This document shows positions 17,702-28,318 of a stretch of DNA of 64,000 nt, piece after piece. The stretch comes from an uncultured Myxococcales bacterium (GTDB taxonomy: Bacteria > Myxococcota_A > UBA9042 > DTJE01). Where the stretch lies: positions 1 to 64,000 of the forward strand of contig CAINDP010000075.1 in NCBI GenBank assembly GCA_903847405.1. The letters are read 5' to 3'. The notes under the pieces were generated by a model. It worked only from the letters and a program-made list of their open reading frames with translations. It was not told the origin of the DNA and ran no database searches. How positions within the stretch are numbered: position 1 is the stretch's first letter; each line of letters opens with the position of its first letter. The position numbers and the translations under genes were made by a program.

Positions 17702-20158
17702 CTACTTGCAGCCCTGCGTGCGGGTGTCCCCGCCGGAACCGGCGCAACCGATCCCGATGAATCCCGAGCAATCCGTGGACCAGTCACCGCTGCCGCCGCA
17801 CCCGGGGACGGTCGTGGTCCACCCCTCGCGCGCGATGCCGCAACTGAGGAATTCGCCCTTGCACCCGACCAGGCTGCGGTACTGGAAGTCCTCGTACGTG
17901 TTGCAGTCGTAGTCCCAGGTTCCGCAGGCGTTCTTGGACGGGAAGTAGGCCGACTGGTTCGGGAAGACGTTCGGGTCCCGGTCGCAGCAGTCCCCCGTGG
18001 CATCCGTCGCGGTATACGGCGAGGCGGGAGTGCACAGGCACTTGTAGTTGTTCGGATCGGGCGAGAATCCGTCGGCGTCCACGTCGATGTAGTACTGGGT
18101 GCACCCGTAACCGCCCTCCTCGTTGACCTGCCCGTCGCAGTCCTCGTCGACGAAGGCCTCGTCGCAAATTTCGGCGGCGCCCGGGCGGATCAGGATGTTG
18201 TTGTCGTTGCAGTCCCCGTCCTTCGCGGCCCGGTAGAACCCGCTGGCCGTCCCGCCGCACCGGCACTGCACCAGCCCGGTCAGGCCGTAGCTGTCGCCGT
18301 CCTTGTCGTAGTAGAACCGGTTGCAGCCGACCGCGCCGTCCTCGTCGATGGAGCCGTTGCAGTTGTCGTCCTTGCCGTTGCACTCCTCGGTGGCGCCCGG
18401 ATACACGTTCGGGTCGCTGTCGTTGCAGTCGTCGTTCCGCAGCGACGTGTACTGGTTGCCCGACTCGCACCGCACCTGGTAATCGGTGCCGCTGCCGAAG
18501 CCGTCGCCGTCGAGGTCCTTGTAGTAGGGCTTTCCTCCGACGGCGATCCCCGGATCGTCGGTCACGCCGTTGCAGTCGTCGTCCTTGCCGTTGCAGATTT
18601 CCACGGCCGAGGGACGGACCAGTTTGTCGTCGTCGTTGCAGTCGCCGCCCACGGTCCCGTCATAGGGCGGCTGGGGCGTGCACAGGCACTTGTAGGTGTC
18701 CGTCTTGCCGAACTTGTCGCGATCGGAATCGAGGTAGTAGATGGTGCAGTTCTGGGCGCCGGGGTTGTCCGTGACGCCATCGCACTCGTCGTCCTTGCCG
18801 TTGCACACTTCGGTGGCGGCGGGGTTGATGCCCGTATTCAGGTCGTTGCAGTCCCCGGGCAGGCGGGCCGTGTACAGGCCCTGGGCCTTGCACAGGCACT
18901 TCACGTCGATGGTCACGCCGTAGGTGTCGCCGTCCTGGTCCGAGTAGTAGGGGATGCAGCCCTGGGCGCCTTCCTCGTCGGTGGCGCCGTTGCAGTTGTC
19001 GTCCTTGTCGTTGCAGACCTCGGTGGCCCCCGTGAAGACCTGCACGTCCGCGTCGTTGCAATCGCCGTCGACGGTGGCCCGGTAGGGCGGGGTCGGGCCG
19101 CACTGGCACTTCGAATCGCCGTCGACGCCGTGGGCGTCCTTGTCCTCGTCCCGGAAATAGGCCAGGCAGTTCAGGGCGTTTTCCTCGTCGGTCGTCCCGT
19201 CGCAGTTGTCGTCCACGCCGTTGCAGGCTTCCTGGGCCGGCGTGCGGCCGGTGCAGGCGATCGCGCCGTCCACGCAATTGTTCTTGGCGGGGCAGGTGCC
19301 CCATTCGGATTCCAGCGTGCAGTCGGTCGCGACGAGGCCCTCGTCGGTCTGGCCGTTGCAGTCGTCGTCGACGGCGTTGCACGTTTCGGCGGCGGGCGTC
19401 GCGGCGGGACAGGCCTCGCTGCAACTGCGGTCGGCGCGGCAGGTGCCGAACGTGTTCTCGACGCGGCATTCCGTGAGGTTGTGCTGCTGCTCGAACTTGG
19501 CGGTGCAGGGGCACTCGGCGCCGGCGGCGGGGCGGCACTGCTTCACGGTGCCCGCATCCCGGACGACGTCGGTGCATTCGAACGCCACCGGGCAGTCGAG
19601 GTCCTCCTCGCAGGACACGCCGCAGAAGGAACCGGTCACGCCGTACGCGACGCACAGGTAGCGGAACCCGGTGGACGCCAGGGTCGGAACGCACTCCTGG
19701 TCCTGCTTGCAGGGCTGGCACAGGCGCGCGAAGGGATCGATGCAGCCGTAGGTCACGTCCGAGCCGGAACCCGCGACCACGCCGCAGTACCAACCCTGGG
19801 GGCAGGGATCGATGCTGCCGCACCCGATGGTGCAGCGCTGGCCCTCCATGGTGTCGATGCACAGGCCGGACACGCAGTCGTTGGGCGACATGCAGGGGCA
19901 ACCCTCGGCGCCCGCCCCGGCGATGCAGGGCGCCTCGATTTCCTCCTGGACCATCCCGTCGGAGGCCAGTTCACCGAACGTGTCCAGGCGTCCGTCGTCC
20001 AGGGGACCCGGATCCGGCTGCCCCTTGTCGGGCGTGATCACGACGTCGATCCCCGGCACCTCGGTTCCCGCGTCCACCGGGTCGGATCCGCCGCCGCCGC
20101 AGGCCGCCAGCGCGGTCACAAGGGCCGCCGCCCACCAGGTCCTGCGCAAGGTCGTCAT
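17702..20158 (-). CDS. MopE-like lipoprotein with repeated calcium/metal-binding motifs
   Basis: An 818-residue lipoprotein: signal peptide with lipobox LAAC, then a Cys-rich region (about residues 70-260) of EGF-like spacing. After that come about seven to eight repeats built on CNGKDDDCNG-type and DGDCND motifs, alternating with FxDxDxDxxG loops. This is the putative metal-binding repeat of MopE/Myxococcota proteins; the acidic DxDxDG loops suggest Ca2+ binding at the cell surface. DNA-level repeats (GTTGCAGTTGTCGTCCTTGC-type units) mirror the protein repeats. A GGAGG site supports the ATG at 20158. An upstream in-frame extension reads through the dispersed repeat and is rejected as a start. 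Confidence 0.9.
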   Translation of the reverse strand: MTTLRRTWWAAALVTALAACGGGGSDPVDAGTEVPGIDVVITPDKGQPDPGPLDDGRLDTFGELASDGMVQEEIEAPCIAGAGAEGCPCMSPNDCVSGLCIDTMEGQRCTIGCGSIDPCPQGWYCGVVAGSGSDVTYGCIDPFARLCQPCKQDQECVPTLASTGFRYLCVAYGVTGSFCGVSCEEDLDCPVAFECTDVVRDAGTVKQCRPAAGAECPCTAKFEQQHNLTECRVENTFGTCRADRSCSEACPAATPAAETCNAVDDDCNGQTDEGLVATDCTLESEWGTCPAKNNCVDGAIACTGRTPAQEACNGVDDNCDGTTDEENALNCLAYFRDEDKDAHGVDGDSKCQCGPTPPYRATVDGDCNDADVQVFTGATEVCNDKDDNCNGATDEEGAQGCIPYYSDQDGDTYGVTIDVKCLCKAQGLYTARLPGDCNDLNTGINPAATEVCNGKDDECDGVTDNPGAQNCTIYYLDSDRDKFGKTDTYKCLCTPQPPYDGTVGGDCNDDDKLVRPSAVEICNGKDDDCNGVTDDPGIAVGGKPYYKDLDGDGFGSGTDYQVRCESGNQYTSLRNDDCNDSDPNVYPGATEECNGKDDNCNGSIDEDGAVGCNRFYYDKDGDSYGLTGLVQCRCGGTASGFYRAAKDGDCNDNNILIRPGAAEICDEAFVDEDCDGQVNEEGGYGCTQYYIDVDADGFSPDPNNYKCLCTPASPYTATDATGDCCDRDPNVFPNQSAYFPSKNACGTWDYDCNTYEDFQYRSLVGCKGEFLSCGIAREGWTTTVPGCGGSGDWSTDCSGFIGIGCAGSGGDTRTQGCK

Positions 20159-20191
20159 GCCGTCCTCCGGGAAAACCAGGGAGTGACCTGC

Positions 20192-20260
20192 CCGAGCACG
20201 CAGGCGGAGGCGACGGGTTTCCACAGGAAACTCTCGCCGCAGCCGTAGTCGCCTCGGGCG
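20192..20260 (+). repeat. Dispersed hairpin repeat, copy 2 (family A)
   Basis: Same layout as copy 1: GAGCACGCAGGCGGAGGCGA, then GTTTCC-ACA-GGAAAC as a perfect inverted repeat, then CTCTCGCCGCAGCCG and GCCTCGGG. It lies in the 148-bp gap upstream of the MopE-like gene, in the 5' leader of that gene. Confidence 0.7.
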
Positions 20261-20306
20261 CGTCTAATGCCCAGAAGTGTGCCGTTTGTCCAGCAACGCC
20301 GTCAAG

Positions 20307-21392
20307 TCATTCGGTTCCGTGGCGATAGCGCGCCACCAGCCTGGACGACACCCTCTCGACGGGACGCCCGTCGTCGCCCCGCACCACGAACAGGGCGCCG
20401 GCACCGGGGATGGACTCCACCAGCGCCATTCCCCGCTCGGGCCCCAGGACTGTCAGCCCGGTCGCCAGGGCATCGGCCGTCGCATTCGGCCACTCGCCCT
20501 GTTCCAGCACCACCGTCACGCTCAGCAGGTGCGTATCCACGGGGTCGCCCGTGCGCGGATCGAAGATGTGATGGTAGTCCACGCCCCCGACACGCACCGG
20601 TTGCTCGTAGTTGCCCGAGGTCGAAATCGCCAGGTCGCCCGCGGCCGTCACCACGCCCTCGACGCCGCCCTCGGCCAGGGGATCGCGCACGCCGACCCGC
20701 CAGGGACGCCCGTCCGGCGATTCGCCGAACGCCCGGATTTCCCCGCCCACCTGCACCAGGCCCGAAAGGGCGCCCCGGGACTTCAGCAGCGCCACGGCCC
20801 GGTCCACGGAGTACCCCTTCACGATCCCGCCGAAGTCCAGGGAGGCGGGCGGAACCAGGGGCAGGATCGCCCCCTCGGGCGACCAGGCCAGGCGCTGCAA
20901 CCCGACGCGGGCGCGGGCGGCGTTCAGATCGTCGGGGGCCGGAGGCACCCCTTCCTTCACCGCGCGCTTCCACAGGGTCTTCAAGGGCCACACGGTGACG
21001 TCGAAGGCGCCGTCGGTCTGGCTCCACACGTTCCGGGACAGGCGCAGCAGATCGTTCAACTCGGCCGAGGGAACGAAGGGATTCAAGCCGCCTTCCCGGT
21101 TGAAGCGCCCCACCTCGGACGACGGGTCGAAGGCGTTGACGGTCGCGCCGGTCAGCAGCACCTCGTCGAAGGCCGCCTTCACCAGGCCGGGCCCATCGGC
21201 CGCCCGCCCTGCCGGCAAGGCGAACCGGATCCGCGCGGGAATGCCGACCCACAGCGCTTCCGATCGATCGGACCACGCCAGGCCCGGGGGGGTGGGCGCC
21301 AGAAGGTGGAAGGCCACCGCAATGGCCGACGCCACCGCCAGGATCACGACGATCCCGACAACGGCCACCCGTCTGCGACGCCTCAACGACAT
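20307..21392 (-). CDS. apbE: ApbE-family FAD:protein FMN transferase
   Basis: A 361-residue protein with one N-terminal membrane segment (residues about 10-30) and an ApbE domain. Signature segments are LDFGGIVKGYSVDRA, TSGNYE and HHIFDPRTG, which in this family bind FAD and Mg2+. ApbE transfers FMN to a Thr in periplasmic flavoproteins such as RnfG/NqrC subunits. No such target gene is in the window. The anchor suggests the active domain faces the periplasm. ATG at 21392 has CAGGAG nine bases upstream. The gene sits alone between a family-A repeat and a family-B element. Confidence 0.92.
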   Translation of the reverse strand: MSLRRRRRVAVVGIVVILAVASAIAVAFHLLAPTPPGLAWSDRSEALWVGIPARIRFALPAGRAADGPGLVKAAFDEVLLTGATVNAFDPSSEVGRFNREGGLNPFVPSAELNDLLRLSRNVWSQTDGAFDVTVWPLKTLWKRAVKEGVPPAPDDLNAARARVGLQRLAWSPEGAILPLVPPASLDFGGIVKGYSVDRAVALLKSRGALSGLVQVGGEIRAFGESPDGRPWRVGVRDPLAEGGVEGVVTAAGDLAISTSGNYEQPVRVGGVDYHHIFDPRTGDPVDTHLLSVTVVLEQGEWPNATADALATGLTVLGPERGMALVESIPGAGALFVVRGDDGRPVERVSSRLVARYRHGTE

Positions 21393-21426
21393 GCCGAAAA
21401 CTCCTGCGTCCAGCAAAGGGGGACCG

Positions 21427-21598
21427 GAAAATGGGGACAGACACCGATTTCCGCGCAAAACGTTGACAGCCTTGGATATCACGACGCTTTCAGCCAAACA
21501 AGGCACATGGAGCCCGTCCCAGGGACTCCATCCTCATCTCACGCGAAAAAATACCGGTGTAAATTCCAGAACAAAGAAATCGGTGTCTGTCCCCATTT

Positions 21599-21600
<2 letters not shown>
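21427..21600. repeat. REPIN/MITE-like element, copy 2 (family B, intact arms)
   Basis: Perfect 25-bp terminal inverted repeats (21427-21451 and 21576-21600) carry the GGGGACAGACACCGATTT motif and enclose 124 bp of lower-GC DNA. The last bases form part of the tgt stop codon. The motif resembles short palindromic repeats mobilised by REP-associated tyrosine (Y1) transposases; no transposase gene is in the window. Confidence 0.75.
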
Positions 21601-23822
<2,222 letters not shown>

Positions 23823-23832
23823 GTCCCTCCGG

Positions 23833-24459
23833 TCAGGTTCCGGCCGGGAGGCCGGAGCGGTCGATTTCCTGGAGGCGCCGGCGCAACGCGTCGCGGTCGG
23901 ACTCGAACTCCAGTTCCTTCAGCACCTTGTAGAACTCGGCGTGGTCCAGCGTCCGCGGGTACAGGGTGACCGCCGCATCGACCTTGTCCTTCCCGAAGCT
24001 GAACACCGCGACGGCCTGGCGCACCTGGTCCGTCAGGAAGTAGTGGTGACGCGACGCATCCCGAAGGAACGCCAACTGGTCCTTGCTGAAGGGCAGTTCC
24101 TTCAGGTCGTTGACCAGGTCCCGGAACGCGCCGGCCTCCATCGGCAGGGGGCCGGCGGGCAGCGGCCGCATCGGCGGAGGCGGCGGCGGCGGCCGGTCGT
24201 CCAGCAGCGACGGCGTCCCGGGAACGCCTCCCAGCAGGGTCAGCGCCTCCACCAGGCGCAGCCGGGCGACGGCCATCTGCCGCAGCGCCACGTCACGCGA
24301 CCGGGAGGGCTTGGACCGTTCCAGTGTCGAAATCGCCCCGTCCAGATTCCGCAGCGCGTCGTCCAGCCCGACGGTCACGGAAGGCCCGTGCGCCCCCAGG
24401 ACGGGCGACACGCCAGCCAGCACCAGGCACGCGACCACGATCTGCAGCATCCGGCGCAT
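23833..24459 (-). CDS. DUF4476-like secreted protein
   Basis: A 208-residue protein with a signal peptide (MRRMLQIVVACLVLAG... ending near LGA), a helical segment, a run of seven prolines, and a C-terminal module of about 100 residues. That module has the spacing of DUF4476: LKELPFSKDQLAFLRDA, then VAVFSFGKDKVDAAVTLYP, then YKVLKELEFESDRD. This domain is common in secreted proteins of Myxococcota and Bacteroidota; its function is unknown. GGAGGG precedes the ATG, and a TAGAAT (-10-like) lies 70 bp upstream. It ends 10 bp before the queA start, so it may be the first gene of a queA-tgt transcript. Confidence 0.75.
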   Translation of the reverse strand: MRRMLQIVVACLVLAGVSPVLGAHGPSVTVGLDDALRNLDGAISTLERSKPSRSRDVALRQMAVARLRLVEALTLLGGVPGTPSLLDDRPPPPPPPMRPLPAGPLPMEAGAFRDLVNDLKELPFSKDQLAFLRDASRHHYFLTDQVRQAVAVFSFGKDKVDAAVTLYPRTLDHAEFYKVLKELEFESDRDALRRRLQEIDRSGLPAGT

Positions 24460-24543
24460 TTGGACCCTCCTCGCTCGACAGGGCCCTCGATGGACGGGCC
24501 GCGGTCTTCGACGACCGTGTCGGGCGCGTATTCTAGCCCGGAA

Positions 24544-25539
24544 TCACGCGGCCGGCTTGCCCGCCTCGCCGCCCGCCGCGGGCCGGGACGACAACCGCAG
24601 GATGGCCAGCGACGACACGACCACCAGCGCACCGCCGCCCAGGGCCGTCGCCGTCAGCGGATCCTGGAACAGGGCCAGGCCAAGGCCATAGGATATCAAC
24701 GGGTTCAGGTACGATATGGGCGCGATGACGGAGGCCTGGGCCCGGGCGTACGCCGCCGTCATCGCCAGTTGCGCCAGCGTCCCGAACAGGCCGACGCAAC
24801 ACAGCAGTGCCAGTTCCAGCGGGTCCGACAACTTGGCCGCGATGCAGTCCCACGGCACGTTCCCCATGTCCAGCAGCCACGCCACGACCAGCGCCAGGCT
24901 GGAAAGCACCACGCCCCAGACCGTGAAATACCAGACGATCGTCACGGAGGACTCGGTGGCGGACAGTTCCCGGACGGTCATGTAGGCCAGTGCGGCGAAG
25001 ACCGCCGACAGCAGGCCGATCGTGGCCGACACCCACGACACCGACATGTCGAAACGCACCATCAGGGCCACCCCGAGGAACGCGATCGCGACCAGCGGCA
25101 GCAGGCGCAGGGTCCGGCGGTCCCGGAAGGCCAGCGCCGACAGCAGGACCACGAACACCGGCGACGAGTAGTTCAGCACCGTCGCGGTGGACAGCGGCAT
25201 CGCGCCGATGGAAAAGAAGAACAGGAACATCGCCGTGAAGCCCAGCAGCGCCCGCAGGAACAGCAACCGCGGACGCACCGCGCCGGGACGACGGCCCGTC
25301 GCCAGGTACCAGATCCCCAGCGGGATCAGGCCCATGAAGTTGCGGAACAGCAGCGCGAACAGGAAGGGCAGCCGCGCGGTGGAGGCCTTCACGAACGCGC
25401 CCATCACCGCGAACGACAGGGCCGCCAGGGCCATGTACGCAACAGCGACGCGCAGATCCTGGTGCCGTGGCCCGACGGGACCGGCACCGGGCTGGTTCGT
25501 GGAATTCCGCATGGCTTCCTGGCGCCGCGATGGCGTCAT
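24544..25539 (-). CDS. EamA/DMT-family transporter
   Basis: A 331-residue membrane protein with ten predicted helices arranged as two EamA repeats of five. Drug/metabolite transporters of this type export amino acids, nucleosides or other small molecules; substrate cannot be inferred. The start ATG at 25539 overlaps the cutA stop as ATGA, giving translational coupling; a longer frame into cutA is not favoured. A polar N-terminal extension of about 35 residues precedes the first helix. Confidence 0.9.
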   Translation of the reverse strand: MTPSRRQEAMRNSTNQPGAGPVGPRHQDLRVAVAYMALAALSFAVMGAFVKASTARLPFLFALLFRNFMGLIPLGIWYLATGRRPGAVRPRLLFLRALLGFTAMFLFFFSIGAMPLSTATVLNYSSPVFVVLLSALAFRDRRTLRLLPLVAIAFLGVALMVRFDMSVSWVSATIGLLSAVFAALAYMTVRELSATESSVTIVWYFTVWGVVLSSLALVVAWLLDMGNVPWDCIAAKLSDPLELALLCCVGLFGTLAQLAMTAAYARAQASVIAPISYLNPLISYGLGLALFQDPLTATALGGGALVVVSSLAILRLSSRPAAGGEAGKPAA

Positions 25540-25859
25540 CCGGGCCGGGTTTCCGCCAGGACCCACTCCAGGTACCTGGTTGATCCGGCATCCACCGCAA
25601 GGGCCAGCACCTCGGGCACCGCGTAGGGGTGGACCTCCCGGAGCCGGGCCACCAGGGCCTCCATCCGGTCGGAGGCCGTCTTGATCACCAGGAGGTCCTC
25701 GCGGTCGTCACAGACCTGGCCTTCCCACCGGTAGATCGAACGCACGCCCGGGACCAGGTTCACGCAGGCGGCCAGACGTTCATCGACGAGCAGGCGGGCC
25801 AGGGCCGCAGCCGGATCGCCCGTCGGAGCGGTGACCAGCACGACGCGGACGTCGGTCAT
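25536..25859 (-). CDS. cutA: Divalent-cation tolerance protein CutA
   Basis: A 107-residue protein of typical CutA1 length. It has the family pattern: VTAPTGDPAAALARLLVDE, AACVNLVPGVRSIYRWEG, and the C-terminal YLEWV. CutA forms a highly stable trimer and was linked to Cu2+ tolerance in E. coli, though its real role is debated. It overlaps the EamA gene by 4 nt. GGAGG precedes its ATG at 25859. Confidence 0.96.
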   Translation of the reverse strand: MTDVRVVLVTAPTGDPAAALARLLVDERLAACVNLVPGVRSIYRWEGQVCDDREDLLVIKTASDRMEALVARLREVHPYAVPEVLALAVDAGSTRYLEWVLAETRPG

Positions 25860-25913
25860 CCGGGGCCTCCGTTGTGCGAGCCCGAGGCGGCTTCGGCTGC
25901 GGCGGGAGGAGGT

Positions 25914-26627
25914 CTACTTGACGACCTTCTTGCCGCCGAGGATGCCGCTGGTCAGGTTGAGCAGGGGCTTGGGCTTCGCGGCGACGCCGTTGCCCTTGCG
26001 GACGACGACCGGCGCCGGCGCCTTGTAGGGCGAGGGCTGCATCACGGCCACGACCTTTTCGGGGTTGGGCGCCGTCGAAACCTGTTCCAGGGACTTCGCG
26101 CCGAAGGGAACGGGCGTCGTGACGACCAGGCCGGGACGGGCCGTTTCCAGCGGCTTGTCCAGGGCCATCACGGCGGGCGTCCCCCGGGGGACCAGGAAGA
26201 AGACCAGGGCGCCGATCGCGACCAGGGCAATCGCCGCACCGACAAAGGCCGGGGCCTTCGACTTCGGCGGCGGCGCCTTCGCGGCCTCGACGGCTTCCTG
26301 CTGGACAGCCACCTTGACCTCGGCGTCGGCGACCTTGCGGCGCTTGCGTTCCTCGTAGTCCCGCAGGGCGTCCTCGCGCTTCCGGCGCTCTTCCTCGACA
26401 CGGACGCGGGCCTCGGCGGCCTTGCGCTGCTCGTCCTCCTCGACCCGGTGCTTGTCGGCGTCTTCCTTGGCCCGCATGGACTGCATCAGGCGGTTGGTTT
26501 CCGTCTCCGTTTCGTCGCGGGTGCGATCCAGGATGTCCATCAGGACGGATCGCGCCTTCGGCGGCGGCGGCGGCGGCATGTCATCGCCGGACCCAGGGGG
26601 CGGGGGAACATCGTGCTGATCGGCCAT
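25914..26627 (-). CDS. Coiled-coil single-pass membrane protein of unknown function
   Basis: A 237-residue protein. The N-terminus is Pro-rich (two short proline runs in the first 25 residues), followed by a strongly charged coiled-coil from about 35 to 115 with EERRKRE-type heptads. One membrane helix covers about 125-147 (AAIALVAIGALVFFLV). An Ala/Pro/Lys-rich C-terminal tail follows. No enzymatic motif is visible. By topology the coiled-coil should be cytoplasmic and the tail periplasmic. GAGGAG precedes ATG 26627. It ends 55 bp before cutA on the same strand; shared transcription is possible. I do not recognise a family. Confidence 0.7.
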   Translation of the reverse strand: MADQHDVPPPPGSGDDMPPPPPPKARSVLMDILDRTRDETETETNRLMQSMRAKEDADKHRVEEDEQRKAAEARVRVEEERRKREDALRDYEERKRRKVADAEVKVAVQQEAVEAAKAPPPKSKAPAFVGAAIALVAIGALVFFLVPRGTPAVMALDKPLETARPGLVVTTPVPFGAKSLEQVSTAPNPEKVVAVMQPSPYKAPAPVVVRKGNGVAAKPKPLLNLTSGILGGKKVVK

Positions 26628-26745
26628 GGTCGCTCCTCGCGTCACGGGACCTCGCCCGTACAGGCGCACGGAAGGATAGATTCCTGCAAGCGCCGCGTCA
26701 ACCGATGGAGCCGGCGAAAGGGTGGATTGCGCAGGAACAGCGGCG

Positions 26746-27444
26746 TCACCGGGCCGTTCGTGCGTCCCAGGCGACGCAGCCGCGGCGCAGGAACCGGGCG
26801 CGATTCCGGAGGACATCCTCGACATACTGGAAATTCTTGGGAACCCGGTGCTCCTGGCGAGCGCGGGTCGGCATGCCGTGGCCCGCGTTGTACCCGGACA
26901 GCGCCGACACGAGGTTGCCGTCGAAGCGGTCCAGCCAGCGCGCCAGGACCTTCGCGCCGCACAGGGCATTCGACCGGGGGTCGAACAGGTCGCCGCACTC
27001 CAGTTTTTCGCCGATCCAGGGCAGCACCTGGGTCAGGCCCACGGCGGTGGCGCCCGAAATGGCGTTCGCGGCGAAGGCGCTTTCGACGCGCATCACCCCG
27101 ATCAGCAGGCCCGCCTCGACGCCGGCGGCCTCGGCCGCGTCCCGGGCGATGCTCGCCACATCCTGGCAGGAAACGCGCCGGGGAACATAGGGGAAGGTGG
27201 CGAGCGCCCGACGCTCGGTCGGGATCGAGATTTCCTCGGACCGGCGTTGGTCCCGAGGGATCGGACGCTGGGGGACCACGACGGCCGCCACCGGCTGATA
27301 GGCCCGCGGCGAGTCCGGGGGTGCGGCATCCTCCAGCGGCAACGGCGGCGTCGCCCGGATCGAGGTCGTCGCCACCGGACCGCACGCCAGGACACCCAGC
27401 AGCAGCGACAGCAGGGCGGCCCGGACCGGCACACGCCCGGCCAT
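26746..27444 (-). CDS. Lytic murein transglycosylase lipoprotein (SLT domain)
   Basis: A 232-residue lipoprotein. The signal peptide ends in lipobox VLAC (Cys21). The SLT goose-lysozyme-like domain covers about 100-225, with catalytic Glu121 in RVESAF, then GLTQVLP in place of GLMQLMP, and the ALSGYNAG motif. It should cleave peptidoglycan glycan strands to anhydro-muropeptides from the outer membrane. I chose the ATG at 27444 because it begins the lipoprotein signal. An upstream start at 27501 would add 19 residues. Confidence 0.88.
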   Translation of the reverse strand: MAGRVPVRAALLSLLLGVLACGPVATTSIRATPPLPLEDAAPPDSPRAYQPVAAVVVPQRPIPRDQRRSEEISIPTERRALATFPYVPRRVSCQDVASIARDAAEAAGVEAGLLIGVMRVESAFAANAISGATAVGLTQVLPWIGEKLECGDLFDPRSNALCGAKVLARWLDRFDGNLVSALSGYNAGHGMPTRARQEHRVPKNFQYVEDVLRNRARFLRRGCVAWDARTAR

Positions 27445-27520
27445 CGCCCGCCCTTCGCCTGGATCCCTCGGCTCCGTCACGGACTGGGCCTCCCCGTGCA
27501 ACGTCCGCTATCATCGCCCC

Positions 27521-28279
27521 GTGAAGCGAACGAGGCCAAGCCCGCGTCCAACCGCATTCCTGGTGGCGCTCGCCGTCGTGTCCCTGGCCCTCCAGCCCTG
27601 CGCCCTCGCCCGGAAGGCGCGCGTCCCGGCGAAAGCCCCGCAGCCCGTCGAAGCCCCACCCCCGGACCCGCTGGCCGGCGCCTGGCCGTCCCGGCAGGCT
27701 CCCCAACTGGGCGACGGCACGTTCCGTTCCGAACTGCTGGTGGCCGCCCGGCGCCTGGTGGGACTGTCGAACTCGTTCGACGAGGACGGCTTCCTGCGCC
27801 ACCTGGCCTACGTGCTGGACCTGGCCTACAAGCGTGACCTGCCCGACGACGCCTGGGTGCGGACGGCCGTCCGCCGTGCCGCGGGCCGCGGCGTCCTGAA
27901 AAAGGATGCGAAGGCGCGGCCCGGAGACCTCGCCGTCTTTTCCATGGACCGGGCACGCCCCGGTTCCCCGAAGGCGGCCCGCCTGTTGATCGGCGTGGTC
28001 GAGTCGTCCTCGAAGGGGGTCGTGCGGTTCATCGCGCCCCTGGGCGACACCGTGTCCCGTGCCGTTGCCCGCCCCGGCAAGAAGGCGAACCCCGACGACA
28101 CCGCGATCATCGAGTGCCGCACCGCCGAGCCCCCCCGCGCGCCGCCCCCGTCCCGGAAGGGCAAGGCGAAGGGAAAGGGGAAGGCCAAGGCCCCCAAGCC
28201 CCCGCGCGCCCTGCCCTGCCGAGCGGGCGAGATGTGGATCGGCCGGATCCCGGCCGACTCCCTGGCCCCGCTGTTCTGA
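27521..28279 (+). CDS. Secreted protein resembling a catalytically degenerate NlpC/P60 domain
   Basis: A 252-residue protein with a basic N-terminus and signal peptide (to about residue 30). From about 68 to 170 the order of elements recalls an NlpC/P60 or CHAP peptidase: a helix ARRLVGLSNS, FDEDGFLRHLAYV where active enzymes have DCSGF, then KARPGDLAVF (residues 131-140), then a GVVESSSKGVVRFI strand pair. The catalytic Cys position is Glu88. The C-terminus has a Lys/Gly-rich low-complexity stretch and a Cys. If the family link is right, it is a non-catalytic peptidoglycan binder. The start is GTG. It is divergent from the transglycosylase gene (76 bp apart). Confidence 0.7.
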   Translation: MKRTRPSPRPTAFLVALAVVSLALQPCALARKARVPAKAPQPVEAPPPDPLAGAWPSRQAPQLGDGTFRSELLVAARRLVGLSNSFDEDGFLRHLAYVLDLAYKRDLPDDAWVRTAVRRAAGRGVLKKDAKARPGDLAVFSMDRARPGSPKAARLLIGVVESSSKGVVRFIAPLGDTVSRAVARPGKKANPDDTAIIECRTAEPPRAPPPSRKGKAKGKGKAKAPKPPRALPCRAGEMWIGRIPADSLAPLF

Positions 28280-28318
28280 CGTGATCCCCTGCGAAATCGT
28301 GGCGTTCAACAGGGCCCG

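Noticed and set aside
11910-17771. A 1953-codon minus-strand frame continuing the flavoprotein frame across the TopB-RecQ gene
   Set aside because: The part right of 13166 is a His/Gln/Gly/Arg-rich shadow of the topoisomerase-helicase gene with no start signal; the flavoprotein begins at its Rossmann fold.
18100-19400. Regular repeats that might be a CRISPR array
   Set aside because: They are codons of the DDxCNG protein repeats of the MopE-like gene, with variable spacing and an intact reading frame.
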